Below, one piece after another: positions 1-8,678 of a DNA stretch of 39,481 bases. Source of the stretch: Paludibacteraceae bacterium (GTDB lineage: Bacteria; Bacteroidota; Bacteroidia; Bacteroidales; Paludibacteraceae); the NCBI GenBank assembly GCA_017649925.1, contig JAGCFX010000009.1:1-39481 (forward strand). The letters are read 5' to 3'. Each line of letters begins with the position of its first letter. Position 1 is the stretch's first letter. Position numbers and translations under genes: made by a program. The notes beneath the pieces are model-generated. The model ran no database searches. It worked only from the letters and a program-made list of their open reading frames with translations, and had not been told where the DNA came from.

Positions 1-485
1 CCCTTCAGCACCCACTCGTAGTTCGGGGCACAAGGCGCACTGTCAAAACTCGAAATAAAAATAGCGCGTGGTTGCTTGTTCGGCATCGCGATGCAATCGT
101 ACGGACGTTGCTTCATCAATGCCCAGAGGCCGCTCTTCAGCAGCAGCTCCTTCACGTCACCTGCGGTGTCAAATTTCTCGTACGCGATCACGGGGTCAGC
201 CGCGATGTCGATGGAGAGGATCTTACGACGGTCTCCACGTACGATCTCTTTGACTTCGCCGCTCACCGGCGAGGTAAAGAACAAGCTCTCAAACGCCTTG
301 TCGTGAAACAGCGGGCTACCCGCTTTCACGCGATCGCCGACTTTGACATCCAGCTTGGGTGTGATGCCGGCGAACTGGTCGGGCACTACATGAAAGACCT
401 CCGGCCTCCGTACGCTACCCAGCGTCTCAGCCGCCTGCCCCTCAAACGGAATGTCCAATCCACGTTTCAGTTTGATTGTTTGCAT
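1..485 (-). CDS. nqrA: Na+-translocating NADH:quinone reductase subunit A, N-terminal part
   Basis: Partial gene: it starts at ATG 485-483 and leaves the window at base 1 after about 161 codons. The N-terminus reads MQTIKLKRGLDIPFEGQAAE, matching the NqrA opening (IKLxxGLDIxxxGxA). It continues with a biotinyl/RnfC-like segment (KVGDRVKAGSPLFHDK, then SPVSGEVKEI) as expected for NqrA. NqrA is the peripheral subunit of the six-subunit Na+-pumping NADH dehydrogenase (NqrA-F), the main respiratory sodium pump in Bacteroidales. The rest of the operon is presumably left of the window. A promoter lies just upstream at 535-566. Family assignment is by eye but the N-terminal motif is distinctive. Confidence 0.9.
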   Translation of the reverse strand, partial: MQTIKLKRGLDIPFEGQAAETLGSVRRPEVFHVVPDQFAGITPKLDVKVGDRVKAGSPLFHDKAFESLFFTSPVSGEVKEIVRGDRRKILSIDIAADPVIAYEKFDTAGDVKELLLKSGLWALMKQRPYDCIAMPNKQPRAIFISSFDSAPCAPNYEWVLK

Positions 486-534
486 AAGTTAATAATTATT
501 GATTGATTTATGATATGCTCACAAAAAGCGGGTG

Positions 535-566
535 CAAAATTACAAAAAAAAAATGACATACACAAG
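535..566 (-). promoter_or_regulatory. Bacteroidetes-type promoter for nqrA
   Basis: On the minus strand: CTTG (566-563, 3 of 4 to TTTG), 20-base spacer, TAATTTTG (542-535). The spacing fits the Bacteroidetes primary sigma-factor consensus TTTG-N19-21-TAnnTTTG. The expected start site is near 528, giving a leader of roughly 40 nt. The -33 end overlaps the clpB terminator hairpin. Confidence 0.7.
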
Positions 567-574
567 AGTGTATG
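544..574 (-). terminator. Rho-independent terminator of clpB
   Basis: Minus-strand hairpin with arms CATACAC and GTGTATG (574-568 and 563-557), a 4-base loop, then a run of ten T (553-544) two bases after a GTCA extension. It begins 19 bases past the clpB stop and overlaps the nqrA promoter. Confidence 0.8.
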
Positions 575-592
575 CCACTTTTTTCTATTTTT

Positions 593-2659
593 TTAGTTTC
601 TGAACTTGAGTTCGCCGTCCCTCAATTCTACTATCACCGGTTTCTTTTGGTCCACCTTGCCGGCGATGATGGACTTACTCAATTCATTGAGTACCAGCCG
701 TTGCAGCGCTCGTTTCACAGGCCGTGCGCCGAACTGCGGATCATAGCCTTCTTTGGCGATGTAATCGATGGCATCGTCCGTCACGCGCAGGTCGATTCCC
801 TGACCTTCGAGCATCTTATGAATGCGGCTCACTTGGAGTCCTACAACGGCTTTGATATCCGCCTCGCTCAGTTCGCTGAAATGGATGATCTCATCGATAC
901 GGTTGATGAACTCAGGTCGAACGGACGCTCGTAGTTGCTCTTCCGTCAGGTTGGAGGTCATGATGATAAGCGTATTCTTGAAGTTCACCACCCGTCCTTT
1001 GTTATCCGTCAGACGACCGTCATCCAGCACTTGCAGTAGCACATTAAAGACATCCGGATGGGCTTTTTCGATTTCATCGAATAGCACTACCGAATAGGGT
1101 TTTCTGCGGATCGCTTCGGTCAACTGACCGCCTTCGTCATATCCCACGTATCCCGGAGGTGCACCAATAAGTCGCGTGGCTGAAAACTTCTCCTGATACT
1201 CACTCATATCGATACGCGTGATCATGTTCTCGTCGTCGAAGAGATAGTCCGCCAGCGCTTTTGCCAACTCCGTCTTTCCGACACCGGTAGTACCGAGGAA
1301 GATGAATGAACCGATAGGACGTTTGGGGTCTTGCAAGCCCGCGCGGCTACGACGGATAGCATCGCTCACGGCCTCGATAGCCTGGTCTTGACCGATGATA
1401 CGCTTATGCAGTTCCTCCTCGAGATGCAGCAGTTTGTCGCGCTCTGATTGCATCATCTTCGCCACGGGAATACCCGTCCAGCGCGCAACAACCTCTGCGA
1501 TATCGTCTTCGTCCACTTCCTCTTTGATGAGGGCTTGGTCACTGATGGCGTGGAGCGACTCTTGCGCCGATTTGATGTTCGCCTCGGCAGCAGGAATCTG
1601 GCTATAGCGAATCTCAGCCACCTTACCATAGTCGCCTTCGCGTTCAGCTACTTCAGCTTGGTGTTTCAGCGTCTCGATACGCGCTTTCTCGTTCTGGATA
1701 GTCGCTACATAGCCTTTCTCTTTGTTCCAACGGGCATTCAGTTCGTCCGATTGCTTTTTGAGATCGGCAAGTTGCGCCTCAATGGTTTTCAGTTTGGCCT
1801 CGTCCTTATCGCGTTTGATGGCTTCGCGCTCTATCTCCAATTGCTTGATTTGACGGTCGAGCGTATCAATCTCCTCCGGCTTGGAGTCCACTTCCAAACG
1901 AAGTTTGGCAGCCGCCTCGTCGATGAGGTCAATCGCCTTATCCGGCAGATACCGATCGGTGATATACCGCGCGGAGAGCGTGACGGCAGAGATGATAGCA
2001 TCGTCTTTGATACGCACTTTGTGGTGCGTCTCGTACCGCTCTTTCAGACCACGCAGAATCGATATCGTTGCCGCCTCGTCGGGTTCGTCAACCATTACCT
2101 TTTGGAATCGTCTCTCCAGCGCCTTATCGGTCTCGAAATACTTCTGATATTCATCCAATGTGGTGGCACCTATCGCCCGCAAATCACCTCGCGCCAGCGC
2201 AGGTTTCAATATGTTCGCTGCATCCATGGCGCCACTCGATTTGCCGGCACCTACCAACGTGTGAATCTCATCGATAAAGAGGATGATCTCACCTGCTGCA
2301 GCAACCACCTCATTGACAACGCCTTTGAGTCGTTCCTCGAACTCACCCTGATACTTCGCACCCGCAATAAGCGCACCCATATCGAGGGAGTAGATCTGTT
2401 TCTTTTTCAAGTTCTCCGGCACGTCTCCACGCACGATACGATGGGCCAATCCTTCCGCAATGGCGGTCTTTCCCACACCCGGTTCGCCTATCAAAATAGG
2501 GTTATTCTTCGTACGCCGCGAGAGAATCTGCAGCACACGTCTGATCTCGTCATCTCTACCGATAACGGGGTCCAGTTTACCTTCGCGAGCCCGCTCACAC
2601 AAGTTGATAGCGAACTTCTTGAGGTTTTCGTTCTGATTGTTTTGATTGTTAGCATTCAT
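593..2659 (-). CDS. clpB: ClpB-type disaggregase lacking the N-terminal domain
   Basis: Two-domain Hsp100 AAA+ ATPase that, with DnaK, extracts polypeptides from aggregates in the cytoplasm. Visible: D1 Walker A GEPGVGKT (58-65), D1 Walker B ILFIDE (126-131), D1 pore loop KYQGEF (102-107), a full coiled-coil M domain (about 260-370), D2 Walker A GTTGVGKT (456-463), D2 pore loop GYVG (503-506), D2 Walker B VVLFDE (524-529), arginine finger in RPEFINRID, and the C-terminal [10 protein letters not shown] motif. The M domain and absence of a ClpP loop argue for ClpB rather than ClpA/ClpC. At 688 aa it is about 170 aa short. The Clp_N repeat domain is missing: the protein opens with a Gln/Asn stretch and goes straight into the linker before D1. 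D2 lacks about 20 aa between TSNL and RPEF. No clear promoter is seen in the 90-base gap upstream, so it may be transcribed from the CYTH-cotH promoter. Confidence 0.93.
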   Translation of the reverse strand: MNANNQNNQNENLKKFAINLCERAREGKLDPVIGRDDEIRRVLQILSRRTKNNPILIGEPGVGKTAIAEGLAHRIVRGDVPENLKKKQIYSLDMGALIAGAKYQGEFEERLKGVVNEVVAAAGEIILFIDEIHTLVGAGKSSGAMDAANILKPALARGDLRAIGATTLDEYQKYFETDKALERRFQKVMVDEPDEAATISILRGLKERYETHHKVRIKDDAIISAVTLSARYITDRYLPDKAIDLIDEAAAKLRLEVDSKPEEIDTLDRQIKQLEIEREAIKRDKDEAKLKTIEAQLADLKKQSDELNARWNKEKGYVATIQNEKARIETLKHQAEVAEREGDYGKVAEIRYSQIPAAEANIKSAQESLHAISDQALIKEEVDEDDIAEVVARWTGIPVAKMMQSERDKLLHLEEELHKRIIGQDQAIEAVSDAIRRSRAGLQDPKRPIGSFIFLGTTGVGKTELAKALADYLFDDENMITRIDMSEYQEKFSATRLIGAPPGYVGYDEGGQLTEAIRRKPYSVVLFDEIEKAHPDVFNVLLQVLDDGRLTDNKGRVVNFKNTLIIMTSNLTEEQLRASVRPEFINRIDEIIHFSELSEADIKAVVGLQVSRIHKMLEGQGIDLRVTDDAIDYIAKEGYDPQFGARPVKRALQRLVLNELSKSIIAGKVDQKKPVIVELRDGELKFRN

Positions 2660-2727
2660 AGTTATTGTAGTATTTAGTTAATTTTCTCACTAACTAACCT
2701 ACAAACTATGCGCCAAGACGCGAAATA

Positions 2728-2763
2728 CTGACAAAATGGCAGAAGTATGTCAGAGAGCCTGAC
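2728..2763. repeat. CTGAC/GTCAG inverted repeats before clpB
   Basis: CTGACA (2728-2733) and TGTCAG (2748-2753) are perfect inverted arms 14 bases apart. GTCAG (2749-2753) and CTGAC (2759-2763) form a second, tight hairpin. They cover the cotH stop codon and lie 70-100 bases before clpB. They may be an operator or RNA hairpin, or chance; no T tract follows. Confidence 0.3.
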
Positions 2764-4123
2764 CCGTAACGGTGTACAGTCGGCCGTTTCTGAGAATCAG
2801 GAGTTGACCGTTCTGCAGGATTTTCTGTCCTTTGGATGTCTGTTCCTCGACATCGTTGAATCCCCATGTGACGGGTTTGATACCTTCGCCCCATTGACTA
2901 TAGAGCCATTGAATACGCCAGTCGTAGCGCCAAAGAAAATCATTCAGTTTGCCGGACATGTTGCTGTTGTCGCAATAGCCCTGCGTGTTGCGCCAAACGG
3001 CGGCATCGTTCTGCGCAGCCACGGATATCTGTCCTGCGAGCGTCTCTATCTTCGACCGCACGGAGTCTTTCTGCGTGTGATAATAGATCCACCATTGTTC
3101 CTTAACCGCTTTTTGGAACTCAGGCCATGTAGCGAGTTGTCCTATCCAATATTGCGGCCAGGTAGGTCCGTCGTATATCCATCGCTCTTCATGACGATCA
3201 TAAGCATTGCCAAAATCCCATACCGGTCCGAACTTCCATTTGTCCGCAACACCCAGACTGTCGCGGTCTTTGTAGAGGAAACAGCTGCCGTGATAACTCT
3301 CGCAATCCTCCATAATTTCCTGCACCAGATAATACTTCGCCGCCTCTTCCAAATCCAGCATCTGCTTCAGTTTCGTGGGCGAGGATGCATAGAGCGCATC
3401 GTTGAGACCGTATATCTGATTTTCCAGATATTGGCGTTGCCGCGAAGACAGTTTCTCGGGTTCGCGCAAGGAGATCATGACGTGTTGTCCGTTGCCTTCG
3501 TCAAACTCGATGTTGTTCTCCGAATGATAGTTATCGATCTCGACGAGCCAGCCGCCCGTGATAGAATCGCTGTGCGTCTCGTTATCCGCCTGCTCATGAA
3601 TATGCACGCGGTTGGAAGCAATGCGCACGTGCTCCGTAAGGAAATACAAGCCCATGTACTTGCCATTCAGTACCAGTTCCACAGCTCGCATGCGTGGTGT
3701 CCAACGCAGCTGAAGCGCTTTGCTGATATAGAGCCCTGCCGGCATCTTGAGAAATCCCAAATAGTCGTCGGCGCTGGCTTGAAGGCACCAATGACGATTG
3801 TTGGGCATGCCAAGCACTTTCTGCTTGACGTCGAATTTTATCTTGTAGGGTTTCTTGTCAAAGCCGCTCCACGTCCAGTTCCCCCGTCCTTTGATAGTAC
3901 CGGCTATAGGTTGTTTGGCGCTACCCAACGAATGGTACTTCGTATTCATGGAGTCAATGTAGAGGGTCATCGGCACTAGCGTCTCAGTATCATAAATAGG
4001 CGTGCCGTTCGTATTGACATACACGACAGGCAACGTACCGCTTATCCATGCTTTGCCGCCGTTCGTCACGGCCAAAGAGAAGGCGGAAAAAAGAATACAT
4101 ACTATCAACGCAATCCGTCTCAT
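2750..4123 (-). CDS. Secreted CotH-family protein with short C-terminal sorting-like tag
   Basis: 457 aa. An N-terminal signal peptide (about 1-19, hydrophobic stretch LIVCILFSAFSLA) is followed by a CotH kinase-like domain. Supporting segments are GTIKGRGNWTW, KKPYKIKFD, the YLGFLKMPAGLY region, NGKYMGLYFLTEHVRI and KFGPVWDFGNAYDR, which carries the WDFD-like acidic motif. In Bacillus CotH is a spore-coat protein kinase; in Bacteroidetes members are exported and of unknown target. The C-terminus ends in GQLLILRNGRLYTVTGQAL, nearly the same tag as on the DUF4832 and endonuclease I proteins here, which suggests type IX export or surface attachment (inference). The gene starts 3 bases after the CYTH stop, so the two are co-transcribed. 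Confidence 0.85.
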   Translation of the reverse strand: MRRIALIVCILFSAFSLAVTNGGKAWISGTLPVVYVNTNGTPIYDTETLVPMTLYIDSMNTKYHSLGSAKQPIAGTIKGRGNWTWSGFDKKPYKIKFDVKQKVLGMPNNRHWCLQASADDYLGFLKMPAGLYISKALQLRWTPRMRAVELVLNGKYMGLYFLTEHVRIASNRVHIHEQADNETHSDSITGGWLVEIDNYHSENNIEFDEGNGQHVMISLREPEKLSSRQRQYLENQIYGLNDALYASSPTKLKQMLDLEEAAKYYLVQEIMEDCESYHGSCFLYKDRDSLGVADKWKFGPVWDFGNAYDRHEERWIYDGPTWPQYWIGQLATWPEFQKAVKEQWWIYYHTQKDSVRSKIETLAGQISVAAQNDAAVWRNTQGYCDNSNMSGKLNDFLWRYDWRIQWLYSQWGEGIKPVTWGFNDVEEQTSKGQKILQNGQLLILRNGRLYTVTGQAL

Positions 4124-4126
4124 AAC

Positions 4127-4597
4127 TTACATGTTGGCGTTATAATACTCCGGCTGACCGGTCACTTCCTCGCCCAGCCATTCAGGTTTTTCGAATGGTT
4201 CGTTTTCGTCACCTAACTCTATCTCTGCCAGCACTTCTCCTTTCTTCTTACCGCTATGAAATACATCCACTTCCCATTTGCGCGTTTCGCCTTTATAGGA
4301 CGGCGCGGGGATGATATAACGCGTTTTGGAGATAATACCCGGCAGACAAATCTTGAGCAGTTCGCGGGCATCATCGATATCTATCTCGCGCTCCCACTCG
4401 AACTTGGCAATCCCTTCGCGCAACGTGCTCGACTTAATAGTAAGGAAGGCGCGCGCATCGCGTATACGTACACGAATGGTACGCTTTGCATATTTGCTAA
4501 GGTAGCCCTGCTCAATGGCGTAAGATTGAACGGCCTGCGTCTTAAAAGCATCCGAAGTAACCAAAAACTTACGTTCCGTTTCCGTATTTTTTGCCAT
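4127..4597 (-). CDS. CYTH domain (triphosphate tunnel) protein
   Basis: 156 aa. It opens with the signature ExExK (ETERK, residues 6-10) followed by FLV, then alternating strands rich in Arg/Lys/Glu typical of the tunnel (RTIRVRIRD, FLTIKSS, FEWEREID, WEVDVFHS, VLAEIELGDENE). CYTH proteins bind or hydrolyse triphosphates (inorganic triphosphatase, thiamine triphosphatase or adenylate cyclase type); which applies cannot be told here. Single-domain bacterial forms are most often inorganic triphosphatases. It is the first gene of the CYTH-cotH(-clpB) unit, with its promoter only about 20 bases upstream. Confidence 0.88.
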   Translation of the reverse strand: MAKNTETERKFLVTSDAFKTQAVQSYAIEQGYLSKYAKRTIRVRIRDARAFLTIKSSTLREGIAKFEWEREIDIDDARELLKICLPGIISKTRYIIPAPSYKGETRKWEVDVFHSGKKKGEVLAEIELGDENEPFEKPEWLGEEVTGQPEYYNANM

Positions 4598-4616
4598 ACA
4601 TCATTGAATTTGCGCA

Positions 4617-4648
4617 CAAAATTACAACTTTTTTGCGATATATACAAA
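4617..4648 (-). promoter_or_regulatory. Promoter of the CYTH-cotH operon
   Basis: Minus strand TTTG (4648-4645), exactly 20 bases, TAATTTTG (4624-4617). Full match to the Bacteroidetes consensus. It gives a leader of only about 12 nt before the CYTH start at 4597, and stands back-to-back with the tRNA-Ser promoter. Confidence 0.8.
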
Positions 4649-4663
4649 AAAAATGCAGAAAAA

Positions 4664-4695
4664 TTTGCACATGTCAAAAAAAAGCAGTACTTTTG
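4664..4695 (+). promoter_or_regulatory. Promoter of tRNA-Ser
   Basis: TTTG (4664-4667), 20-base spacer, TACTTTTG (4688-4695), 33 bases before the tRNA. The spacer begins CACATGTCA followed by an A tract and GCAG, almost the same as the tRNA-Pro promoter at 8480-8511. Confidence 0.85.
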
Positions 4696-4728
4696 CACCC
4701 GCTTTTGGCAAATGGCCCATTTAGCTAC

Positions 4729-4815
<87 letters not shown>

Positions 4816-4821
4816 CTAAGA

Positions 4822-4867
4822 AAAGCGATTTGCAGTCGAGGAAACTTGAACGAGCAAATCGCTTTTT
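4822..4867 (+). terminator. Terminator after tRNA-Ser
   Basis: Perfect 12-bp inverted repeat AAAGCGATTTGC (4822-4833) and GCAAATCGCTTT (4854-4865) with a 20-base loop, ending in a T run. Confidence 0.8.
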
Positions 4868-4889
4868 CGTTTTATAAGGATTCGTTATT

Positions 4890-6422
4890 ATGAAAAAGAC
4901 CTTTCTACTTCTGCTCATTGCTTGTAGTTTACCCGTGTTTGCCGTCAATCATGTGACCTATCAGGCAGATGCCGTGTCTATCTTTCCGAACCCCGAACGC
5001 GGTTTTACCGACCAGTTGGGTGGCGAAGTTGCTCTATCTGACTCTAAGAACCATGTTGTTAAACCCGAAGAAGAGTGGTATTGGGACGTAGAGGATGAGA
5101 ACTACAAAGACCGCAAAAGCCAGTCTTTGGTCATGCTTATGTATTATCTTAAGAACTACAAAACCAAAGAACTGTCGAGCAAAATCCTGCAGGGTTTTGA
5201 TGAAGACATGCAAATCTTGCGTGACCATGGTTTCAAATGTGTGTTACGTTTTGCGTATGATTGGAGCAGCAAAAACGATGCGTCCTTGGAATGGGTTCAA
5301 AAACATGCAGCACAGTTGAAACCATATCTGGCAAAGAACGCCGATGTTATCTATGTGCTAGAGGCAGGATTCGTGGGGCAATGGGGAGAGTGGTATTATA
5401 GTTCCAATTTCGGCAATGAAACCCAACAACTGAATGCTAACCGCCGTGCGGTCATTGATGCACTCTTGGATGTTTGTCCGCCGGACCGTTTTCTCTTGGT
5501 GCGCTATCCGCTTATCAAAACCCAGTATTTGGGCACGGAGCAAGCAATCACTACTGCAGAGGCTTTTAGCGGGGCTGTCAATGCGCGTATTGGACACCAT
5601 AACGATGCCTTCCTTGCCGACTGGGGTAATGACGGCACATACGGAAGAGACGGAGACGGACCGGATGATGACCCTGTACTGCGTCAATACATAGCTTCCG
5701 AGACGCTCTTTGTGCCTAATGGAGGTGAGACGAATGTGGAGAATTCCACATTGGCCAACAAGGTATCTAAAATGGACACTACTATTGCTGAGCTGAGCCG
5801 TTTTCACTGGACTTTCTGCGGGTCAATGTATTCGGAGAAAGTGACGGATAAGTGGCGCGCCAACGGTACTTTTGCTGAGATGGACAGACGATTGGGATAC
5901 CGCTTCGAGTTGGTTAGTGCTGAACTCCCCGCCTCTGCCAAAACGGGAATGACCGCTGCCTTCGAAATCAAAATTAAGAATGTCGGTTTTGCTCCTCTTT
6001 ACAACGAACGCCCGGCTTATATTGTTCTCCGTAATGGAAATCAATCTTACCCCCTTCGCCTTGCATCTGACCCGCGTAGATGGCTGCCGAATGGCGAGAT
6101 TACTACAGTCTCGGAGAATGTCATGATTCCAATGGAGGTACCTGAAGGGACCTATGAACTCTATCTCCATCTGCCCGATGCATATGCTTCCTTGGCTTCC
6201 GATCCAAGGTATGCCGTACGCTTTGCAAACGAAGGGACTTGGGATGCCGCTACAGGTATGAATAAACTGAACGCCCAGGTAACTGTATCAAAAGGCGAAC
6301 AAGGATTAGATCAAGTCTCCAATAACCCATTACCCAACACCAATAAGATTATCAAAGATAATCATATCTTCATCCTTCGTGGAGACAACGTCTATACCGT
6401 ACAGGGTCAAAAAGTGCAATAA
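4890..6422 (+). CDS. Secreted DUF4874/DUF4832 protein with C-terminal tag
   Basis: 510 aa. Signal peptide at 1-18 (KKTFLLLLIACSLPVFA). Then a DUF4874-like TIM-barrel region: FPNPERGF is the hallmark opening, followed by LMYYLKNY, VLRFAYDWSS and VIYVLEAGFVGQWGEW. After it comes the DUF4832 half (YPLIKTQYLG, HNDAFLADWGNDGTYG, TNVENSTL, ELSRFHWTF) and an Ig-like strand-rich segment from about 345. Family members are exported, probably carbohydrate-active proteins of unknown substrate. The C-terminus HIFILRGDNVYTVQGQKVQ matches the tag on CotH and endonuclease I. AAGGA (4876-4880) sits 9 bases before the start. The stop overlaps the next ATG by one base, so it heads an operon with the M20 peptidase and SprT. 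Confidence 0.85.
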   Translation: MKKTFLLLLIACSLPVFAVNHVTYQADAVSIFPNPERGFTDQLGGEVALSDSKNHVVKPEEEWYWDVEDENYKDRKSQSLVMLMYYLKNYKTKELSSKILQGFDEDMQILRDHGFKCVLRFAYDWSSKNDASLEWVQKHAAQLKPYLAKNADVIYVLEAGFVGQWGEWYYSSNFGNETQQLNANRRAVIDALLDVCPPDRFLLVRYPLIKTQYLGTEQAITTAEAFSGAVNARIGHHNDAFLADWGNDGTYGRDGDGPDDDPVLRQYIASETLFVPNGGETNVENSTLANKVSKMDTTIAELSRFHWTFCGSMYSEKVTDKWRANGTFAEMDRRLGYRFELVSAELPASAKTGMTAAFEIKIKNVGFAPLYNERPAYIVLRNGNQSYPLRLASDPRRWLPNGEITTVSENVMIPMEVPEGTYELYLHLPDAYASLASDPRYAVRFANEGTWDAATGMNKLNAQVTVSKGEQGLDQVSNNPLPNTNKIIKDNHIFILRGDNVYTVQGQKVQ

Positions 6423-7795
6423 TGACTGTTCAGCAATACATTGCCGCCCATCGAGAGCGGTTTATGAACGAATGGGCGAGCCTCATTCGGATACCGAGTG
6501 TGAGCTGTCAGGAAGAGCACAAAGCGGACATGACGCGTTGTGCGGAACGATGGCGGGAGTTGTTGTTCGAAGCGGGCTGTCAAAAGGCGGAAGTGCTTCC
6601 TTCAAGCGGCAATCCGTTCGTGTTTGGAGAGTATAAATCACCCATCACCAATCATCAATCACACATACCTACGGTGCTGGTCTATGCGCACTATGACGTC
6701 ATGCCCGTGGAGCCGTTGGATCTATGGAAGTCCGATCCATGGGAACCGGAGATTCGCGATGGGCGTTTGTATGCGCGCGGAGCGGATGACGACAAAGGGC
6801 AGGCGATGATTCAAGCCAAGGCCTTTGAATACATGGTGCGTGAGGGCTTGATGCACTGCAACGTGAAGTTTATTTTTGAAGGAGAAGAAGAGATTGGTTC
6901 GCCTTCACTCGAGGCGTTTCTGGAAGACCATATAGAAATGCTCAAAGCGGATATCATCTTGGTGTCGGACACCTCGATGATTGGCAAAGAGACTCCTTCG
7001 CTGACGACCGGTTTGAGAGGTCTGGCGTATTGGCAGATAGAGGTAGACGGTCCGAATAGAGATCTGCACTCCGGACATTTCGGAGGAGCGGTAAAAAATC
7101 CAATCAATGCACTTTGTGAGATGCTGGCAAAAGTCGTGGATCAAGACGGACGAATTACCATCCCGCATTTCTATGACGATGTATTGCCTATCCCTCAGGC
7201 AGAACGCGAGATGATAACGCAGATTCCGTTTAGTCAGGCTGCTTACAACAAGGCTATCGATGTGGACGATGTGTTCGGAGAAACGGGTTATAGCACGCTG
7301 GAGCGTAACTCTTGCCGACCATCGTTTGACGTTTGCGGTATTTGGGGTGGATATACCGGCGAAGGAAGTAAGACGGTGCTGCCGAGCAAAGCCTTCGCAA
7401 AAGTGAGTTGCCGCTTGGTGGCTAATCAGGACCACGAGAAGATATCCAAGGCTTTCGTTGAATACATACAGGCTCTCGCGCCAAGAGGTGTGCGCGTGAA
7501 AGTGACACCGATGCACGGCGGACAAGGCTATGTCTGCCCGATCGATATCCCTGCCTACAAGGCTGCAGAGAAGGGTTTTGAAGTGGCTTTCGGCAAACGT
7601 CCGTTAGCTGCGCGACGCGGAGGAAGTATTCCTATTATTGCCGCATTTGAGCAGATCTTGGGATGCAAAACGATACTGATGGGCTTTGGCCTCGAGCAAA
7701 ACGCCATTCACTCGCCGAACGAGAGTATGGACCTCGAAGTATGGGAAAAAGGAATCATTGCCGTTACCGAGTTCTACAAAGCCTACGCCGGCTAA
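6422..7795 (+). CDS. M20 family metallopeptidase (dipeptidase)
   Basis: 457 aa cytoplasmic di-zinc peptidase of the M20/ArgE/DapE clan. Metal and catalytic motifs are present: YAHYDVMP (H90, D92), GRLYARGADDDKGQ with the bridging Asp near 123, EGEEEIGSP (E156 and E157), and the C-terminal HSPNES His. The DLHSGHFGG segment marks the dimerisation/lid domain. It most resembles the Bacteroidetes M20 dipeptidases acting on short peptides; the exact substrate is unknown. Residues about 72-82 (KSPITNHQSH) are encoded by a low-complexity ACCAATCATCAATC stretch and look like a small insertion before the first zinc-binding strand. Start overlaps the upstream stop (TAATG); the next gene starts immediately after the stop. 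Confidence 0.92.
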   Translation: MTVQQYIAAHRERFMNEWASLIRIPSVSCQEEHKADMTRCAERWRELLFEAGCQKAEVLPSSGNPFVFGEYKSPITNHQSHIPTVLVYAHYDVMPVEPLDLWKSDPWEPEIRDGRLYARGADDDKGQAMIQAKAFEYMVREGLMHCNVKFIFEGEEEIGSPSLEAFLEDHIEMLKADIILVSDTSMIGKETPSLTTGLRGLAYWQIEVDGPNRDLHSGHFGGAVKNPINALCEMLAKVVDQDGRITIPHFYDDVLPIPQAEREMITQIPFSQAAYNKAIDVDDVFGETGYSTLERNSCRPSFDVCGIWGGYTGEGSKTVLPSKAFAKVSCRLVANQDHEKISKAFVEYIQALAPRGVRVKVTPMHGGQGYVCPIDIPAYKAAEKGFEVAFGKRPLAARRGGSIPIIAAFEQILGCKTILMGFGLEQNAIHSPNESMDLEVWEKGIIAVTEFYKAYAG

Positions 7796-8476
7796 ATGAT
7801 TCCCACCATCGATTACATACAGGCGCACTTTGACGCTTATAACAGCCGTTTCTGGGGAGGATCGCTTCCTCCTGTTCCTGTCAAACTGTCGCATGCTAAA
7901 GGCTTCCTCGGAAAGGTCACTTTCACCCGTCGCAGACAGGGTTTGTTCGGCGGCTACCGCAACGAAAATTTCGTGCTGCGCATCAATGCTCGGATAGACC
8001 TGCCGGAAGAACTGGTACAGGACACTATCCTCCATGAAATGATTCATTACTATATTGCTGTCAATCAATGGCGTGACAATTCCTCCCACGGAGAACTCTT
8101 TCGCCGCGAAATGAAGCGGATCAACGCCGAGGGAAACCGCCATATTACTATCTCTCACCGCCTTACGGAATCGCAACGCACACAAGCCGTACGACATAAG
8201 ACTCGTGCGGTGGCTATTGTCCACTTTGAGGACGGAAAAACGGGTATCAAAGTGGTGCCAAACAAGCCTCAACACATTCAATACTGGCATCGCGCTGTGA
8301 TGAGGACATTCAACCGTCCTTTCTCTCGCCTCACCCAGATTTCACGCATTGAATGGCTCCTCTCCGACAACGATTATTTCGCTCGTTTTCCTTCTTCTGT
8401 GGCCATGAGAGTGTACCTCATCGATAACCCGTCCGAGTTACCGCTCACGAAGACAAAAAACGAAAAAAATAACTAA
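7796..8476 (+). CDS. SprT-like zinc metalloprotease domain protein
   Basis: 226 aa. The zinc motif HEMIHYY (H80, E81, H84) with a third His in SSHGELF (H98) is the SprT/Spartan arrangement. The N-terminal WGGSLPPVPVKLS segment also fits SprT-like proteins. Family members cleave or are suspected to cleave DNA-protein crosslinks; the bacterial role is little known. No obvious Cys zinc ribbon follows; the C-terminal half is basic and unassigned. It begins directly after the M20 stop codon and is probably translationally coupled. Third gene of the operon, followed by a separate tRNA-Pro promoter. Confidence 0.85.
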   Translation: MIPTIDYIQAHFDAYNSRFWGGSLPPVPVKLSHAKGFLGKVTFTRRRQGLFGGYRNENFVLRINARIDLPEELVQDTILHEMIHYYIAVNQWRDNSSHGELFRREMKRINAEGNRHITISHRLTESQRTQAVRHKTRAVAIVHFEDGKTGIKVVPNKPQHIQYWHRAVMRTFNRPFSRLTQISRIEWLLSDNDYFARFPSSVAMRVYLIDNPSELPLTKTKNEKNN

Positions 8477-8479
8477 AAA

Positions 8480-8511
8480 TTTGCACATATCAAAAAAAAG
8501 TAGTAATTTTG
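8480..8511 (+). promoter_or_regulatory. Promoter of tRNA-Pro
   Basis: TTTG (8480-8483), 20 bases, TAATTTTG (8504-8511), immediately after the sprT-like stop. The spacer CACATATCA, A tract, GTAG is nearly identical to the tRNA-Ser promoter. Confidence 0.85.
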
Positions 8512-8528
8512 CACGCTTTTTTGTTGAA

Positions 8529-8603
8529 CGGGTAGTAGTTCAGCCCGGTTAGAATGCCTGCTTTGGGAGCAGGAGGTCGTGAGTTCGAATCTCGCCTACC
8601 CGA
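8529..8603 (+). tRNA. tRNA-Pro (anticodon TGG)
   Basis: 75 nt. Acceptor stem CGGGTAG (8529-8535) with CTACCCG (8596-8602), discriminator A8603, D-arm TAGTTCAGCCCGGTTAGAA, anticodon stem-loop CTGCTTTGGGAGCAG giving TGG, T-arm GAGTTCGAATCTC. CCA not encoded. Reads CCN codons, mainly CCA/CCG. Confidence 0.96.
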
Positions 8604-8652
8604 CGAATCAAGAGCGGTATAGCTCGAGAATCTGGTGTAAAACCCGACATGG

Positions 8653-8678
8653 CAAGGAGCCGGAATGGCTCCTTGTTT
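8653..8678 (+). terminator. Terminator after tRNA-Pro
   Basis: Perfect 9-bp stem CAAGGAGCC (8653-8661) and GGCTCCTTG (8667-8675) with loop GGAAT, followed by a weak T tail. The ATG at 8665 in its loop is therefore an unlikely start for the next gene. Confidence 0.6.

Noticed and set aside
1448-2677. 409-codon open frame on the plus strand opposite clpB
   Set aside because: Perfect shadow of the clpB codons in the opposite strand; no domain, and the clpB frame is certain from its Walker motifs.
2660-2749. Heat-shock type promoter before clpB
   Set aside because: Only a 7-base TAGTTTG with wrong spacing to any TTTG was found; not enough to call a promoter.
2747-3979. 410-codon open frame opposite cotH
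   Set aside because: Antisense shadow in a high-GC third-position gene; no recognisable protein content.
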